This document shows, in pieces, positions 20,957-33,020 of a stretch of 64,000 nt of DNA. A program made the position numbers and the translations under genes. Under the pieces are notes generated by a model that was given only the letters and a program-made list of their open reading frames with translations, was not told the DNA's origin and ran no database searches. The first letter of the stretch is position 1. Each line of letters begins with the position of its first letter. This DNA is from Blepharisma japonicum (Eukaryota; Ciliophora; Heterotrichea; Heterotrichida; Blepharismidae): NCBI GenBank assembly GCA_949751835.1, contig CATKHK010000119.1:1-64000 (forward strand). Reading direction: 5' to 3'.

Positions 20957-23338
20957 ATGGAGGAGATTAATATTGAACTTATTATCAGTTGAATTAAAGA
21001 GATAGAAGCATCTCTTCCTAGGCCGATTGAAGATATCAATCGCATTATAAGCAATAAAGCTAATGAAGAAAATGTATCTGAAGAAATTCTTCAAATTTTT
21101 GCTGAAAATTTGAAGGTTTTAAACATTATTAAGTTCAGCAAGCATGAGGAAGAAAAAATCGAGCAGAAACTTGCTGAAATTAAAGGAATTATTTATGATA
21201 AAAGCTCTAATGATATAGGCAGTCTATTGCAGATCATTAATGAAATGAAAATTGAATTTTTTAGGGAGACTGAATTAGAAATTAGAGCATTTACTAGAAT
21301 TGAGAATTACACTGACCCAGGGCATGAAGATATTGACAATCAAATATCAAAGTTTGAGAGAGAGATTTTTAGTTATTTAAAATCTACCCCTAATAAATGC
21401 GTAAGTGCATACATAAATAGCATAACTCGAGAATTTTCAGTCCTTTTTGAAATTTACCTTAAGGATTTGGAATCTCTGAATGAAGCAGTGAGGCAAAATT
21501 TAGATTTTGACTATGAGTGTCTTACAATTTTCAAAAAAATAATTGAAAATCAATACTCTTTTACGCCTTACTGTTTTTGTGAAATTTTTATTGAAGACTT
21601 CATGGTATTTTTACATGAGAAACTTCTTGAAGTTATTAATAAAGACGTTAATACTTTTTTATCAGGCTACCGTTTTCAAGTATCAAAGCTTAGGTATTTT
21701 ATGAATTCAGAAGCAAAGATGCATAAGGAAAATTCTCTTACTATTTTTAAAGAAGTAACCCGAAAGAAATATGGATGAGTTTCTCATGAAGTTGAAAACA
21801 AAATCACGCTTAAGTTAAGAAAAGAAACTAATCAAATATGGCTCGAAAACGGATTCGATAATCGAGACTATATCAAAGAAGTTAGGAATTTTACAGAAAC
21901 ACAAATAGCCGACATTTTAAATGGAAACCTAAAATTATTTCAGAACGGCCAGGAAAACAGCCAAGAATTCAAAGTGGCAGCTTCAAAAATTCTATGAGAA
22001 GGAGCTTTGAAAAATTCAGACAGCCAAATTTGTCAATTAAAAATAAATGAAATTAGTCAGTTTTTAGATTTTTCTTTTTATGATAATTCCCACCCTCAAA
22101 ATCCTCCTAATATCTTCAGTCAATCTAAAGAAAACATGCTTTTTTTCTTATTCCATGTTACCCTTTTAACATCAAACTTGCATATTGTAGCCTGCCCAGA
22201 TCTAAGCCATATTTTAAAACGTGAAAGCCAGATTGAAGATTTTGAATGGTTAAGAATAATTTTAGGACTAAGCTTTAAATTTAACCACAATCACTCAACA
22301 TATTTTACTCGACAAGACAATCCAATTCTAATATGCAAAAATATGCTAGAGGTCATGATAGCTTATTTATATAAAGCTCGCAAACTTAAAGCAAAAACTG
22401 AAATTCACAAAATTTTCAGTGAAGGTCTTGAAGGTTATTTGCATGTTATCAAATTTCAAAACGCTCCTAAAAAAGAATCTGAAACCATTAAAAAGAATTT
22501 CATCAAAATAAAAGAAGGAAATTCAGCAGTTGTGACAATATGTATTTCAGGATGGCTTTCTGCTAAAGATAATAAGCATAAAGACTGATTTCACGTTGGA
22601 GAGTTACCGAATCAAGGCTTGACTTATGATTTTAAATGAAACTCTGGACATTGAATAGACACTTCATTAAAAATTGGCTTTAACGTTTTAACTTGGTTTC
22701 CTTTGCCGCTTGGATTTCATTGATATAAATTATTTGGACAAGGAGCCATGAAGCCTTTAGTTATTGGCTCATGGATTACATCTTTTATTAAAAGGCCAGT
22801 ATGAGCAAGATTTAAAGATTTTGTATATTTGTCATATCAAGATCCATTAATTCCGATTTCTTCTACAGTTGATTATCTTGTTGGATGCCCATTTGAAGAA
22901 AAAGCAAGAGAAGCAGAAAATGCTGGCAAATTTCTTGCAGAAATTATAAATAGTGGTGAATTTGGTAACTCAAAAATAAACTTAATTTGCTTCTCACTAG
23001 CGGCTGAAGTGGTTCGCAATTGCTTATTGAATATCTCTCCAGAAAAAGTAAATACGATAAACCATGTAATATTAATGGGTGGAGCTTCTAGTAAAAATGG
23101 TGAATGAGCAAGATGCAAACAAATTGTAAACGGAAGAATGATTTGTGTCTATTGCAAAACTGACCACATATTGAGATATTTATATAGAGCTTCTCAGCTG
23201 ACTGAACCTATAGGGCTCAGTGGAATCGATGTGGAAGGGGTAGAAAAATTTGATGTAACAGGGACTGTTAGTGGGCATTTAGATTATCGAGACAAGATGG
23301 ATGTAATTTTCCATGCAATAGATTATTTTGGATCCTAA
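20957..23338 (+). CDS. DUF726/TMCO4-type alpha/beta hydrolase, copy 2
   Basis: 793 residues, the same length as copy 1, with every frame break a TGA Trp and a TAA stop. It is nearly identical to copy 1 in the C-terminal hydrolase region (ICFSLAAEVV, VYCKTDHILRYLYRAS, VSGHLDYRDKMD) and more diverged in the middle (around FHWYKLFGQGAMKP). The elbow again reads F-S-L-A. Several Trp codons are found only in this copy (LWEGAL replaces LREGAL; RPVWARF). The open frame implies continued selection after duplication. Substrate unknown. Confidence 0.86.
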
Positions 23339-23706
23339 TGATACAGGAAATTATTATAGACTGGAAAAGTTGTCTATTCTATTTTATCTTAATAAATTTG
23401 CATTATAATCCTCATTTTATTTGATTTATACCGCTTAATGAGGTAGTCAGATCAAATCAGAAATTTAAATTTTCCAAAAGTTAATCAAACCTCCTAAGAG
23501 AAAAATATAAGCAGTTTGTAATAATGATAGCCTAAAATTTTGTAGAATCTATAATTTTTAGTTTCTTTATAATAAATACAAATAAATTAACTAATCAATT
23601 CCAGATAGCTCCGAACCTTTTTTAAATAAAATGAAATTGCTGTGAACTTTTTAGCACATTTGCATAACCATGCTAATGTTAATAAATATTAAAATAAAAG
23701 AATCAA
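23339..23706. other. Intergenic spacer, no gene seen
   Basis: The first 140 bp match the 3' flank of DUF726 copy 1. The rest is AT-rich and unassigned. Confidence 0.6.
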
Positions 23707-26112
23707 ATGAATGGCACGGATATCGAAGAAAGTTTAATCCATGAAATATATCTAAGTTTACCAATGCCAGAAGAAGAATTGTATGAAAAATTTATCGAAG
23801 TTATTCAAGCAAACTTATTAAGCCAAGAATTATTAAATGAGGATCATCAAGCACAAAGCTCGCTTTGGGAAAAAATAATGCTCGCGAATTATGATAAAAT
23901 TCAAGAAAACCAAGAAATTTATATTTCCAGTCACCTCCCAATTATAAAAGAAATAATTGACGATAAAAGAAGCAACAATTTAGAAAATACATTTAGACTG
24001 GTGGATCTGAAAATCCAAGAAATTGTGGATTTTTTACAGAATGATATTACGAATTACATTAGGCTTGATGAAAGCAACGAAACTCAAGCCGGCATAATTG
24101 CGTGATTTAAATCTAAAACTATAACTCTTAAAAGCACTGTTTATGAAGACTTGAAAGCTTCAAAAAATAAAATAATCTCAAAATTCATGAAAAACATGAT
24201 TGAACAGTTTCCAATTATTTTTGAAAATTATAAAAACCTTCCAAATATAAACGCAAGAGAACATTTAGATTGCTATCAAGGCTGTCAAGAACTTTTTGAA
24301 AATTATATTCATATACAGCATAGTTTTATACCAAATTTTGTAGTAGAATTATTTATTGAAGACTTAGAAGACTTTTTAGACAAAAAGATCGATGACCTTA
24401 TGACAAAAGAAACTAAAGAGTATTTAGAAAAATATAAAGGGCAAATTTCTTATTGAAAATACTATACAAATTCTGAAGCACTAGAAAGCAGAAAAGAAGC
24501 AATAATAGAATTTAAGGTCAGTTTAAACAAAAAATTTGGATGAATCCCAAGCGAAATTATGAAATATACTGTGTTTAAGTTAAATAAAATGATGCTTGAG
24601 GCTTGAAAGGCAAACTCAACTCAGCATAAAGATTATATGGAAGAGATTGATACATTTACGAAAAAAATTCTTGATCGCATGGTTAATGGCAACTTAAAGC
24701 TATTTGATCCATTATATTGCATGGACTACACCATCATTACTTATTTCTTATGTTCATCAGCTTGGGAAACAGATTACCCCGAAAATTTTTTTATAAAATT
24801 TAATGAAATTGCTCAATTTTTGAATATTAATCATTTTGATTATAATACTATGACTGAATTGTTTAGTCCTCAGTGAATTGCAGGCATAGATAATCCAATA
24901 GAAGCCCGTAAAAAGATGTCTAAGATTTGGCTAAATTTAACCCTTCATGATATGGAACACCGTTACTTTTTTTTATTTTGCATTATTTTGATATCATCAA
25001 GCCTCCATTATTTCGTGTGCCCTCAAATGAAAACTTATGGAGCTCGTGAAAGTAATATAATGGATTTTGATTGACTAAAAAATATAGTAAAACTTGCCTT
25101 TCAATCTAAAGATTTTACTTCTTTCAAGCACAGCAGACAAGATAATCCAATACTTACTTGCCAAATGATGATGAAAACCATTGTAAAATTTTTAGTTAAA
25201 TCTCAAAAACTTCCAAATGACAGCACTTATAAAGCTTTTGCTGATTATTTAGATGGCTATGTGGCAGAAATCACCAACACCAGCAAAGTTAATTTGATAG
25301 GCCTACCCAAAACTATAAAAGATAATTTTATAAGAATCAAGGAAGAATATTCCGAATCTATTACAATTTGTGTAAGTGGATTTTTATCAGAAGACAGTAA
25401 CAAGGATACAGATTGGCTTGGGCTTATTAAGCTGGACGAGCAAGGTGATACTTATGACTATAAATGGATGTCAGGAAGTGTTCCAAAGTTCATATTAGAA
25501 ATATGTAGGAATCTTATATCGTGGCCAAGCTTTATAATGAATAAAAAAAAAGAAAGACATCCTAGTATCAGCCATTTTAAAAGGGTAAAGCGGTATTTAT
25601 CACAAAAAAGCGAAAACGCGCTTTTCAAGCTTTCTTCATATATAAATCCTGTAATTGGTTGTCCTTTTAGTAGAAGATCAGCTGAGTCACAAAAAGCTGG
25701 GGAACATCTTGCAGAAACCATAAAAAAAAATGCATTTAATGGTTCTCCAATAACTTTGGTTGCGTTTTCATTAGGTTGCAATGTTGTTTATCATTGCTTG
25801 TTGGAGCTAGCAAATTGTGATAGGAAAATTATAAATAATGTTATTTTAATGGGCGGAGCATCAAAATTAAGTGGGGACTGAAAGAGATGTAGATCAGCAG
25901 TTAGTGGAAGAATGATAAATGCTTATAGTAGACGTGATTGGACCTTGAAGTATTTTTACAGAGCTTCAGAGCTAGAAAATCCTATTGGACTATCTGCTAT
26001 TGATGCAGAAGGAATAGAAAATTTTGACTTGTCTGAGATTATATACGACCATATGGATTATAGAAAAATTATGGACTTAGTTCTCTATGAAATAAATTAT
26101 GAAGGGAATTAA
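23707..26112 (+). CDS. DUF726/TMCO4-type alpha/beta hydrolase, copy 3 (diverged)
   Basis: 801 residues, open through seven or so TGA codons to TAA. It aligns with copies 1 and 2 along its length (KEIIDDKRSNN, YFVCPQMKTYGARES, GCPFSRRSAESQKAGEHLAETI) but is much more diverged. It keeps the canonical elbow VAFSLGCNVV (Ser688), the Asp-containing SRRDWTLKYFYRAS, and a His in YDHMDYRKIMD where the others read GHLDYR. It is probably the oldest member of this local trio and, having F-S-L-G, the best candidate for an active enzyme. Confidence 0.85.
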
Positions 26113-26163
26113 CACCTCCTCATAAAATGGAATTTTAATATAACTATTTATGTTTTTTACAAC

Positions 26164-27103
26164 CTATAAATTTTCTAAAGATCCTAAAAATTGATAGCTT
26201 GGTCTTGGAAGCTTCAATACCAAGCAAAGTAAATATTCCAGCACACTTAAATTGCCATCACCCCTTATAACAATATCATATTCTCTAAAATCATCAAGTT
26301 TTGCTAGTGTTTCATCATTAAAAAACCCAATAGATATCACTTTTGTTTCATCATTAATTTCCTTCAATATAAGTAAATCCTGCATAATCTGATACCGATG
26401 GAATATCTCCCAAAACAAAATAAGATTTCTGGATTTTCTTTCCACGAATTGAATGAAATTTATTCTGGCTATGCACAATAGGTGTAGAAAATCCCAGAAA
26501 TTTTCCATATTCATCAAATTCAATAAAATTTGATTTAATTTTGATCTGATAATTTGTAATTGCTTTAATCATTTCTGATATTATATTCCCGACTCCTCCT
26601 GATACAATTGTAAAAGGTATCTTGTATCTTTCACATATAGAAATTACTTCTAAAATCCCATATCGAAAGTAGAATGGTAAATTTTCAATTGCAGAAGTAA
26701 TCATGTATTTTTCTATATGTGCTTTTAAAAATACCTCTTGTTCTTTTGCCCATCATTCGTGCATTAGAAGCATTTTTTTGTCAAGGGAGATTGAGGGATC
26801 AATCTCAATAGGGTGATAATGTAAAAATAAATCTTTAACGTCTTTTGAGTGTTTTTCATCCAAAATGCTTACTAGTAGATTTATAGATGAGAGCTTGAAT
26901 CCATTGACTAAATATTTTGTTAATGTCGAGTCAAAATCAGAAATTATCCCAAAGTCAGATGAAAAAGATTCGATTTTTGACTTGAGATTGAGAGGATCTC
27001 GAATGAAAACCTAATTAGCAGATACAGTTTCTTCTGGGTTTAGAGGAGAAATAAGCGGTCTGATGAAATGGGAAAATCCTCTCTTTAGCATCGGGATGAT
27101 CAT
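26164..27103 (-). CDS. NT5C3: Cytosolic 5'-nucleotidase III (pyrimidine 5'-nucleotidase family)
   Basis: 302 residues in three exons (27026-27103, 26396-27010, 26164-26379) joined by 15 nt and 16 nt introns; stop TAG. HAD motif I is IISDFDSTLT. The family block MHEWWAKE (one Trp from TGA), LPFYFRYGILE, IPFTIVSGGVGNII, SNFIEFDE and the motif IV region LGDIPSDL followed by VISIGFFND are all present. The enzyme dephosphorylates nucleoside monophosphates, mainly pyrimidine, with Mg2+. Without splicing the frame breaks twice, exactly at the two introns. Confidence 0.93.
26380..26395 (-). other. 16 nt intron in the 5'-nucleotidase gene
   Basis: GTATCAGATTATGCAG on the minus strand. Removal joins GDIPS to DLLIL and restores the nucleotidase C-terminus. 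Confidence 0.85.
27011..27025 (-). other. 15 nt intron in the 5'-nucleotidase gene
   Basis: GTATCTGCTAATTAG on the minus strand. Unspliced it contains an in-frame TAA and TAG region; removal joins NPEET to VFIRD. Confidence 0.88.
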
Positions 27104-27148
27104 ATTTATAATAAACTGAAAATAAGTAAAATACTCAGTAAAATTAGC

Positions 27149-28171
27149 TTAAAATATTGGGGATATGTAATTATTGAATAAATATCTCAGAATAATCAGA
27201 TATGAAAATACTCCTACAAAATTTAAAACTTTTTCTGATAAATCGAACTTATCAGAGTCTGGATAATTCAATATGAACCCTATATAAGTTGCTCCTATAA
27301 AATATAATTCTTCTTTAAATATTCAGCTTTGGTCTACAAAAATTGAAATTAAATCATAAAGAAGTATCATAGAAATCAACTTGAAAATAAAGTGAAAATA
27401 TAATAAAATAATTTTCAGATATAAATTTTCACGCTCTATTTCTGCATGGTGGTGGTCAGTGAATTGGGGACAAGAATCATCTAAACTATGGCAGATATCT
27501 CTGAAGTAATAAATATATATGCAAAAAATAAATATTAAGCAAGTCAATAAAGCAGCACCCAATAAGGCACGCTCCATAAAGTATCATTTGTTTTGATTAA
27601 ATCCAAACATATATACAGTGAAATGGAAAAAACTGACTAAATGGCAAACTCAATACACATCATATAACTTAAAATGAGAATATATCCCTTGCTGTTTTTT
27701 TAGACAGTTCAAAAAAATAAGGCTTGATATAATAAATTTCAAAATGTAAGATCACATACAAAAATCTAATGAAACAGTGTTTATAATTCCAAATATCAGA
27801 GAGTATTTTTGGTTCTTATTAAATGATAAAATAAAGGATAAAGATCCTGATATATAAAAGTAAAGTGTGTGGAATGATAATATTCATATTGCGTACTCTT
27901 GGCAATACTCAAATACTGTAAAGTTCTCAAATATAAGAGTATTGATGAGATCAAAAAAATTATGAAGTTGATTAGTACTTTCTAAAGGGATTAAATAACT
28001 GATCGTGGAAATCATTTTTTCATCTGCTCGTAGAGTTATATAAGAAACAGAGAATAGTAAATTAATTTTACTTGTAGATGCTTTTGAAAACATCTCACCC
28101 ATGCTTCATAATCCAAAAAATTTATAATTGATAAGCAGCAAGAAAAGGATTTTGACTATGACTCCAAGCAT
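27149..28171 (-). CDS. Multipass membrane protein of unknown function
   Basis: 340 residues, ATG 28171 to TAA 27149, open with eight or so TGA Trp codons. It is strongly hydrophobic with about seven to eight predicted membrane helices, beginning with an N-terminal hydrophobic stretch (MLGVIVKILFLLLI). A polar loop contains DDSCPQFTDHHHAE, possibly metal-binding. I do not recognise the family. It lies between the 5'-nucleotidase (45 bp) and the sulfatase-like gene (184 bp) on the same strand. The consistent hydrophobic pattern across TGA codons supports a real gene. Confidence 0.75.
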
Positions 28172-28355
28172 CTACTGCCTATTTAATATTTTATGATCGT
28201 TGAAGCAAAATAAAATAGTAAAACTATAATTTCATCAAAATTAATATTTACTGCTTTTCTGTCCTAAGATAGATCTTAAAATTAAATTAAATTTTACTTC
28301 TTCTAGTTTGATTGTCTTTCAATAATTCACCTAACCTTTATTTTTGTTATATAAT

Positions 28356-30929
28356 CTATCTACATGCGCAAATTGGAAAAGTATCTTTATCAGCCTGGCT
28401 GCAGCTCAGAGTTTCTCAATCTGCATGGATTAAATAGTTTATCTTATCTTGTGTGATAATTCCTAAGACTTTACCTTCTTTCTCTCCTTTTATATCGAGC
28501 TGACTAAATGATCTAAGTTTTCCACTAACCCAAATTCGAAAACGAGGAGTTTCTTCTCAATTTTCTTTTAAAATTTCAAGGTTGTTCAGCACTTGTATAC
28601 CCCACTCAATACAAGTTTTATTTCTATCCAAACAAGTATCTACACAGGTTGCATTTTTAAACCCAATAATTGTAGTAAACCTCCTCTTTAAATCTGTATA
28701 AATTTTGCTATAAAAATTATGAGAGTTGTTTGGTACAAGAGGATAATCTCTAGGGTGTTGTGCAATACACAAACTACTTTTAAGTTCTATTATTGGAGCT
28801 ATTATTAATGCAAAACTCTTAGTTGCGTCCACTCTCCAAATATTTTGGATTTGAACGATATAAAATTCATTGTTGTAAGTATAGTTAGTAGAAGGGTATA
28901 TCTCACTTTCAAAATTAGGCTTAAAAGTATCTAAAAAAACATCTGGCGGGGCCATATAAATTAATGTTTGAAAAATAGCATTGGAGTCTTCATTTATCGA
29001 GAACTGTATTTTGATATTCATAGTAGAGCTCAAGTCTTCATTTTCCATCATTTCAGCATTGAGCAATGAATTAATAGAGATTTTCTTGCAGAAAACGTAT
29101 ATTTTATCAAGTTTGCCATTGATGAATTCTATTGCAAAATCAGCCAGAAATTGCAAAAGATCAGTTTTTGACTCATCTGCTATAGAAATTTCTTGATATT
29201 CATTGCATATGCATCAATAAGAAGGAATATTAACATCTATGCACGTTTTTTCAGGGTTTATTTTTTCAGCTATCAAAGATACAGAGTTTGCTTCAGAAAT
29301 TTCTGTTTTTCATGATGAATATAAAGTAGAATTTTCTAATAAAATTCCATAAGGCACCAAAGCCAAATGTTTTAAAGTCAAATGGATATCATATTTTGTT
29401 ATTAGCATTTTTTGGTTATACTGTAAAATATTATGAGTTTCAGGCCCAATTTTTCATACAAGCTCTTTATTCATAATAAAAAATTCAAAGGGCATCAAAT
29501 TTTCTTTAGTGCCCTCTTCAAAATAGTTTCATCTTCCAACATGAAGCCCATGGTCTGAAGTTATTATAATTGCAAGATCTTCATCTAGCTCATTATATAA
29601 ATAAAGTGTATCATTTAAAAACTTCAAAAAACCAGTATCTACAGTTCTAATAGCTCTTCCTGTATATTCATGGCCTTCCATTAGATGAATATAGCTAAAC
29701 CTATTATGATTTTTGTAATTATTGATGAATGAAGATGTATAATTGAACAAAAAGTCATGGGAATAATGTTCTCCTATGCATCTTTCCATAGTGCTAAAAT
29801 CATAGTACCCATTAAACTCCCGTGCGACATGCCAAAAATTTGATGCCATATGATCGCAAAGAATTTTGTAGCCTGTATATGAAGTGAGGTACTCTTCAAC
29901 TGTTTCAAACCCAAACATTGTTACGAATCCTAATTTTTTATAGTGTTTTCATATTGCATGTCGTTGGTATTTAATGAATTCTTCATAATGAGATTTGTTT
30001 TTATATGAAAATCCTGATAAATCTTCTTTTACTTTATTCATAGAAAATCCATATAAAAGAGGAAGCATATTTGGCACTGTATTTTCACCCAAAGCATTGT
30101 GGATTGGAAAATCGTATATAAAATAATTAGATGAGTCATTTATCAAGGTATCATTCATATAATTAATAAAATTTGGGAAATTATGATAAAATTGTTGCCT
30201 TGATAAAGAATCAAATACTATTAGCAGCACAGTAAGAGGCTTTACACTAGAATTATTCATCATTTTAGAAATCATTTCAGTAGTTTGTATAGAATGGTTT
30301 GATATTGTTTCTGAGTATCTATTAAATAAAACGGCAGAAGGTCTAGCATCTCCACATTTCGCATATGCAAATTCAGAAGTTTCCATGCTAACAGGTGATG
30401 TAAATTCTGAAAATTTATACCTGGTATCTGGTGATCCAATGTATTCTTTTTCTGGCTTAGTTCCTAAAAGGTAAAAAGCAGTTCTGTTGCCACTGCAAGA
30501 GACCGAAAGCAGATTATTTTCTACAGTGATTGTAGGTCTAAAATCTTCGCTGCAGATTTGATCATGCTTAGATCGATCAAATACAAAATTCAATTGTTGG
30601 TCATTCATGCTAAATTTTTGAGGATTGCATGAGCTATTGATAAGAAAGGGCTCTGAGTATTGAAATAAGCTATATGATTGCATTGAAATATTGTAAGAAA
30701 GTGGAAGGTTTTCATCTATTTTCTCATTCGTTTTTAGATATTTAATAAATGTATAGTCTTCTTTATAGTCTTCTTTATAGTCTTCTATATAATCTTTAGC
30801 AATCGAAGTCTCGATTTTTTCGGTATTTTCATCTGCATAAGACATCCAAACTAATCCAGCTCAGAAAATAAAAACTCAAGCAATAGTTAAAACATATTTA
30901 AGCTTGGAGTTGACGCGAAATCTATCCAT
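28356..30929 (-). CDS. DUF229 sulfatase-like type II membrane protein
   Basis: 857 residues, ATG 30929, stop TAG, TGA as Trp throughout. A single N-terminal membrane anchor (about residues 12-31) precedes a lumenal or extracellular domain. The DUF229 alkaline-phosphatase-superfamily core shows LLIVFDSLSRQQF (metal-site Asp), a GENTVPN motif, FSYIHLMEGHEY and IITSDHGLHVGR (metal-binding Asp-His). There is no C-x-P-x-R sulfatase cysteine motif. The last 250 residues carry many Cys (TCVDTCLDRNKTC, FPICACR) and may be disulfide-rich. A 12-nt in-frame repeat gives DYKEDYKEDY near the N-terminus. Substrate unknown. Confidence 0.85.
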
Positions 30930-31013
30930 ATGCTAAAATACTTAATTTTATTTAATAATATATTTTTCAATAAATTAATAGAAATTTTTATAAGCAACTG
31001 TTCTTAATTTATA

Positions 31014-31499
31014 TTATTTTTGGATATAACTTTTGATATGGTTATCATAAAAATTTTGAAATAAATCAGCTAGTGCATCATATGGATAACCCATAGGCCT
31101 TAAAAATGTATTTAACTGCTCCAAATCATAATCTCGATTATAGCACAATTTCACTGCCTTTGAAAGACCCACTTTATCATTATTATTCGCTTTTTTGTGC
31201 AGCTGCTTTAATTTTTGATCTAATTTGAATTTTCCACGACCTTGCCTTGATACTCAGTCATAAGTTTTATTTCCTAACTCCATTGATATAAGTTTTCCAT
31301 ATCTTCTAAATCTATGAATTGATTTCCAAGAATCTGGAGGACTATTTCACGTAGATCTATCTCTATTTCGTTTATTAGCTTGAGGCACTGATTGATCAGA
31401 TTCAGATTCAATTTTCCTACAGTTTTCGCATAAGGTTTTAATGTCTTTTGTATATAAAATTGATCTTTTGATTGAGTCTTTGCAACCAATACAAGCCAT
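31014..31499 (-). CDS. Small protein with N-terminal Cys-x2-Cys pair, copy 1
   Basis: 161 residues, ATG 31499 to TAA 31014, open with TGA as Trp in RSTWNS and TYDWVS. The N-terminus MACIGCKDSIKRS...LCENC holds two C-x2-C pairs, a likely zinc ribbon. A basic middle (RFRRYGKLISMELGNKTYDW) and a C-terminal helical block (LCYNRDYDLEQLNTFLRPMGYPYDALADLF) are shared with the tandem copy at 31751. No family is recognised. The basic centre could contact nucleic acid, but that is a guess. Confidence 0.8.
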
Positions 31500-31750
31500 A
31501 ATTATTTTATTAATTTTTAGGCCCCTAAATATTTGAATTAATTAAAAAATTAAAAGAATCATACAATTTAAAAAGCATAAATTTCGTTATGCACTTTTGT
31601 GAAAATTAATACAAATTATCTAAAGTCTAAAAATTAGTTTAAATCTTTATTTAAGCTATTTTCAAAATTTATTATTTAATTGATCATAATTTTAGTTAAA
31701 ATGCTATATTTAAAAACACAATTTATAAGATAAAATGTATATAATTTTTC

Positions 31751-32245
31751 TTAATTTATAACTTCTCCGTTAAGATAGCTTTTGATGTGATTATCGTAAT
31801 AACTTTGAAATAATTCAGCTAATGCATCATAGGGATAGCCCATAGGTCTTAAAAGTGTATTAATCTGCTCCAAATCATAATCCCTATGATAGCATAACTT
31901 GGTAACCTTTGCAAGACCTATTTTATCTTTATCGGTTGAATTTTTAAATAGCTGGGTCAATTTTTGATCTAATTTGAATTTCGATCTCCCTTTTCTTTGT
32001 ACTCAGTCATAAGTTTTACTTCCAATTTCCATTGATATAAGTTTTCCATATCTTCTCAATCTCCCAATATATTTCCAAGCTTCTGGAACGAAATCTCGTG
32101 CTGCTCTCTTTTCTTCTGGCTCATGAACTTCAACAACCACTGATTGCTCAGATTCTGCTTTCTGGCATTTTTTGCACAAAGAGTCGCGATTTTTTGTATA
32201 CAAAATGGATCTTTTGATTAAGTCTTTGCAACCAATGCAGGCCAT
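31751..32245 (-). CDS. Small protein with N-terminal Cys-x2-Cys pair, copy 2
   Basis: 164 residues, ATG 32245 to TAA 31751, one TGA Trp (TYDWVQ). It is the tandem paralogue of the 31014 gene: MACIGCKDLIKRSILYTK...LCKKC, RRYGKLISMEIGSKTYDW, and LCYHRDYDLEQINTLLRPMGYPYDALAELF. The linker after the zinc-ribbon-like start is diverged and acidic (VVEVHEPEEKR). Both ends are conserved while the linker is not, as expected for two functional modules. Function unknown. Confidence 0.82.
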
Positions 32246-32561
32246 ATTTATTTTAATAATTTGCAGGCCCCTAAATTTTTACTCAAATTACCAAATTAAT
32301 AAAATCCTATTAGCTTGCTCGAAATCAATCAAAAACAGCATGAGATTCGAAATTTTATCTAACAAAATTTATTAAATAAATATCCTATTAACCTCTCAGC
32401 TTCGCTTTGAGCATTAGATAAAGAAGTTGTTTCATAAAAAAAGAAGCAAAATACATAAATAATTCAATATATATAATTATTGATATCAATGAATTAAGCT
32501 AAAATTATTCGTATTATGAAATGCTAAATAACCAGTTAATTACGATTTTATTAAACAGAGA
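32246..32561. other. Intergenic spacer, no gene seen
   Basis: AT-rich gap between the copy 2 start and the UBE2W stop. The first part resembles the 5' flank of the paralogue at 31500 (a GGCCCCTAAAT segment). Confidence 0.6.
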
Positions 32562-33020
32562 TTAGCAAGTATCATCTTCAAAAATTCATTCTTGATCTTT
32601 TGCTCTTTCCCCTTTCGTTGTTCGAAGCATTTCTTTATCGTTTTTTGGCTTCTTTTTTTTCTCAGCACTTGCAAGCATAGATACAATACTCAGAACTGTG
32701 CTTGCTACCGTCATGCTTGGCTTCCATCCTGTATAAAGAACTGATAAACAAATGAAGCCATTAGAATACACATGTTCATGAATGGGAGGCTTTCCCACAA
32801 ATACAACTTCAGGAGCTTCAATTGGGTAGTTTTGCTCAAACGTAAATTGGAGTACAAACTCTTCTCCTTCATATAAGCTGTGTTCAGGCCCATTGAAAGA
32901 AACTCTCCATATCATATCTTGGTCATCTTTATTGAGGATTTTCATTTGTTTGGCAAGAGACTCGTCATTTTCGATATTTTCAGCTTCTCTTTGAAGCCGC
33001 CTGAGCGCTCGAGACAGCAT
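32562..33020 (-). CDS. UBE2W: Ubiquitin-conjugating enzyme E2 W
   Basis: 152 residues, close to the 151 of human UBE2W; ATG 33020, stop TAA. The UBC fold is intact: SLYEGEEFVLQF, YPIEAPEVVFVG, HEHVYSNGFICLSVL with the catalytic Cys, and LSIVSMLAS. UBE2W-type E2s lack the usual tail and end in a DDTC sequence; here the protein ends WIFEDDTC, with TGA coding the Trp. The family attaches ubiquitin to alpha-amino groups of disordered N-termini. Reading TGA as stop would remove the diagnostic tail. Confidence 0.95.

Larger units (their letters stand above)
17795..23480. repeat. Tandem segmental duplication, unit about 2.85 kb
   Basis: About 17795-20644 and 20645-23480 are direct copies offset by about 2851 bp. 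Each holds the start of the GDT1-like gene on the minus strand, the same intergenic sequence (AGTC[A/T]CCCAATTTAACTAG-type start, then TTATTTTGTGGATAATACATT), a full DUF726 gene of 794 codons, and a similar 3' flank (TTTATCTTAATAAATTTGCA). Confidence 0.92.

Noticed and set aside
31274-31489. 71-codon frame on the minus strand inside the zinc-ribbon copy 1
   Set aside because: It is a shifted frame. The true frame (31014-31499) aligns with the paralogue at 31751 over its full length.
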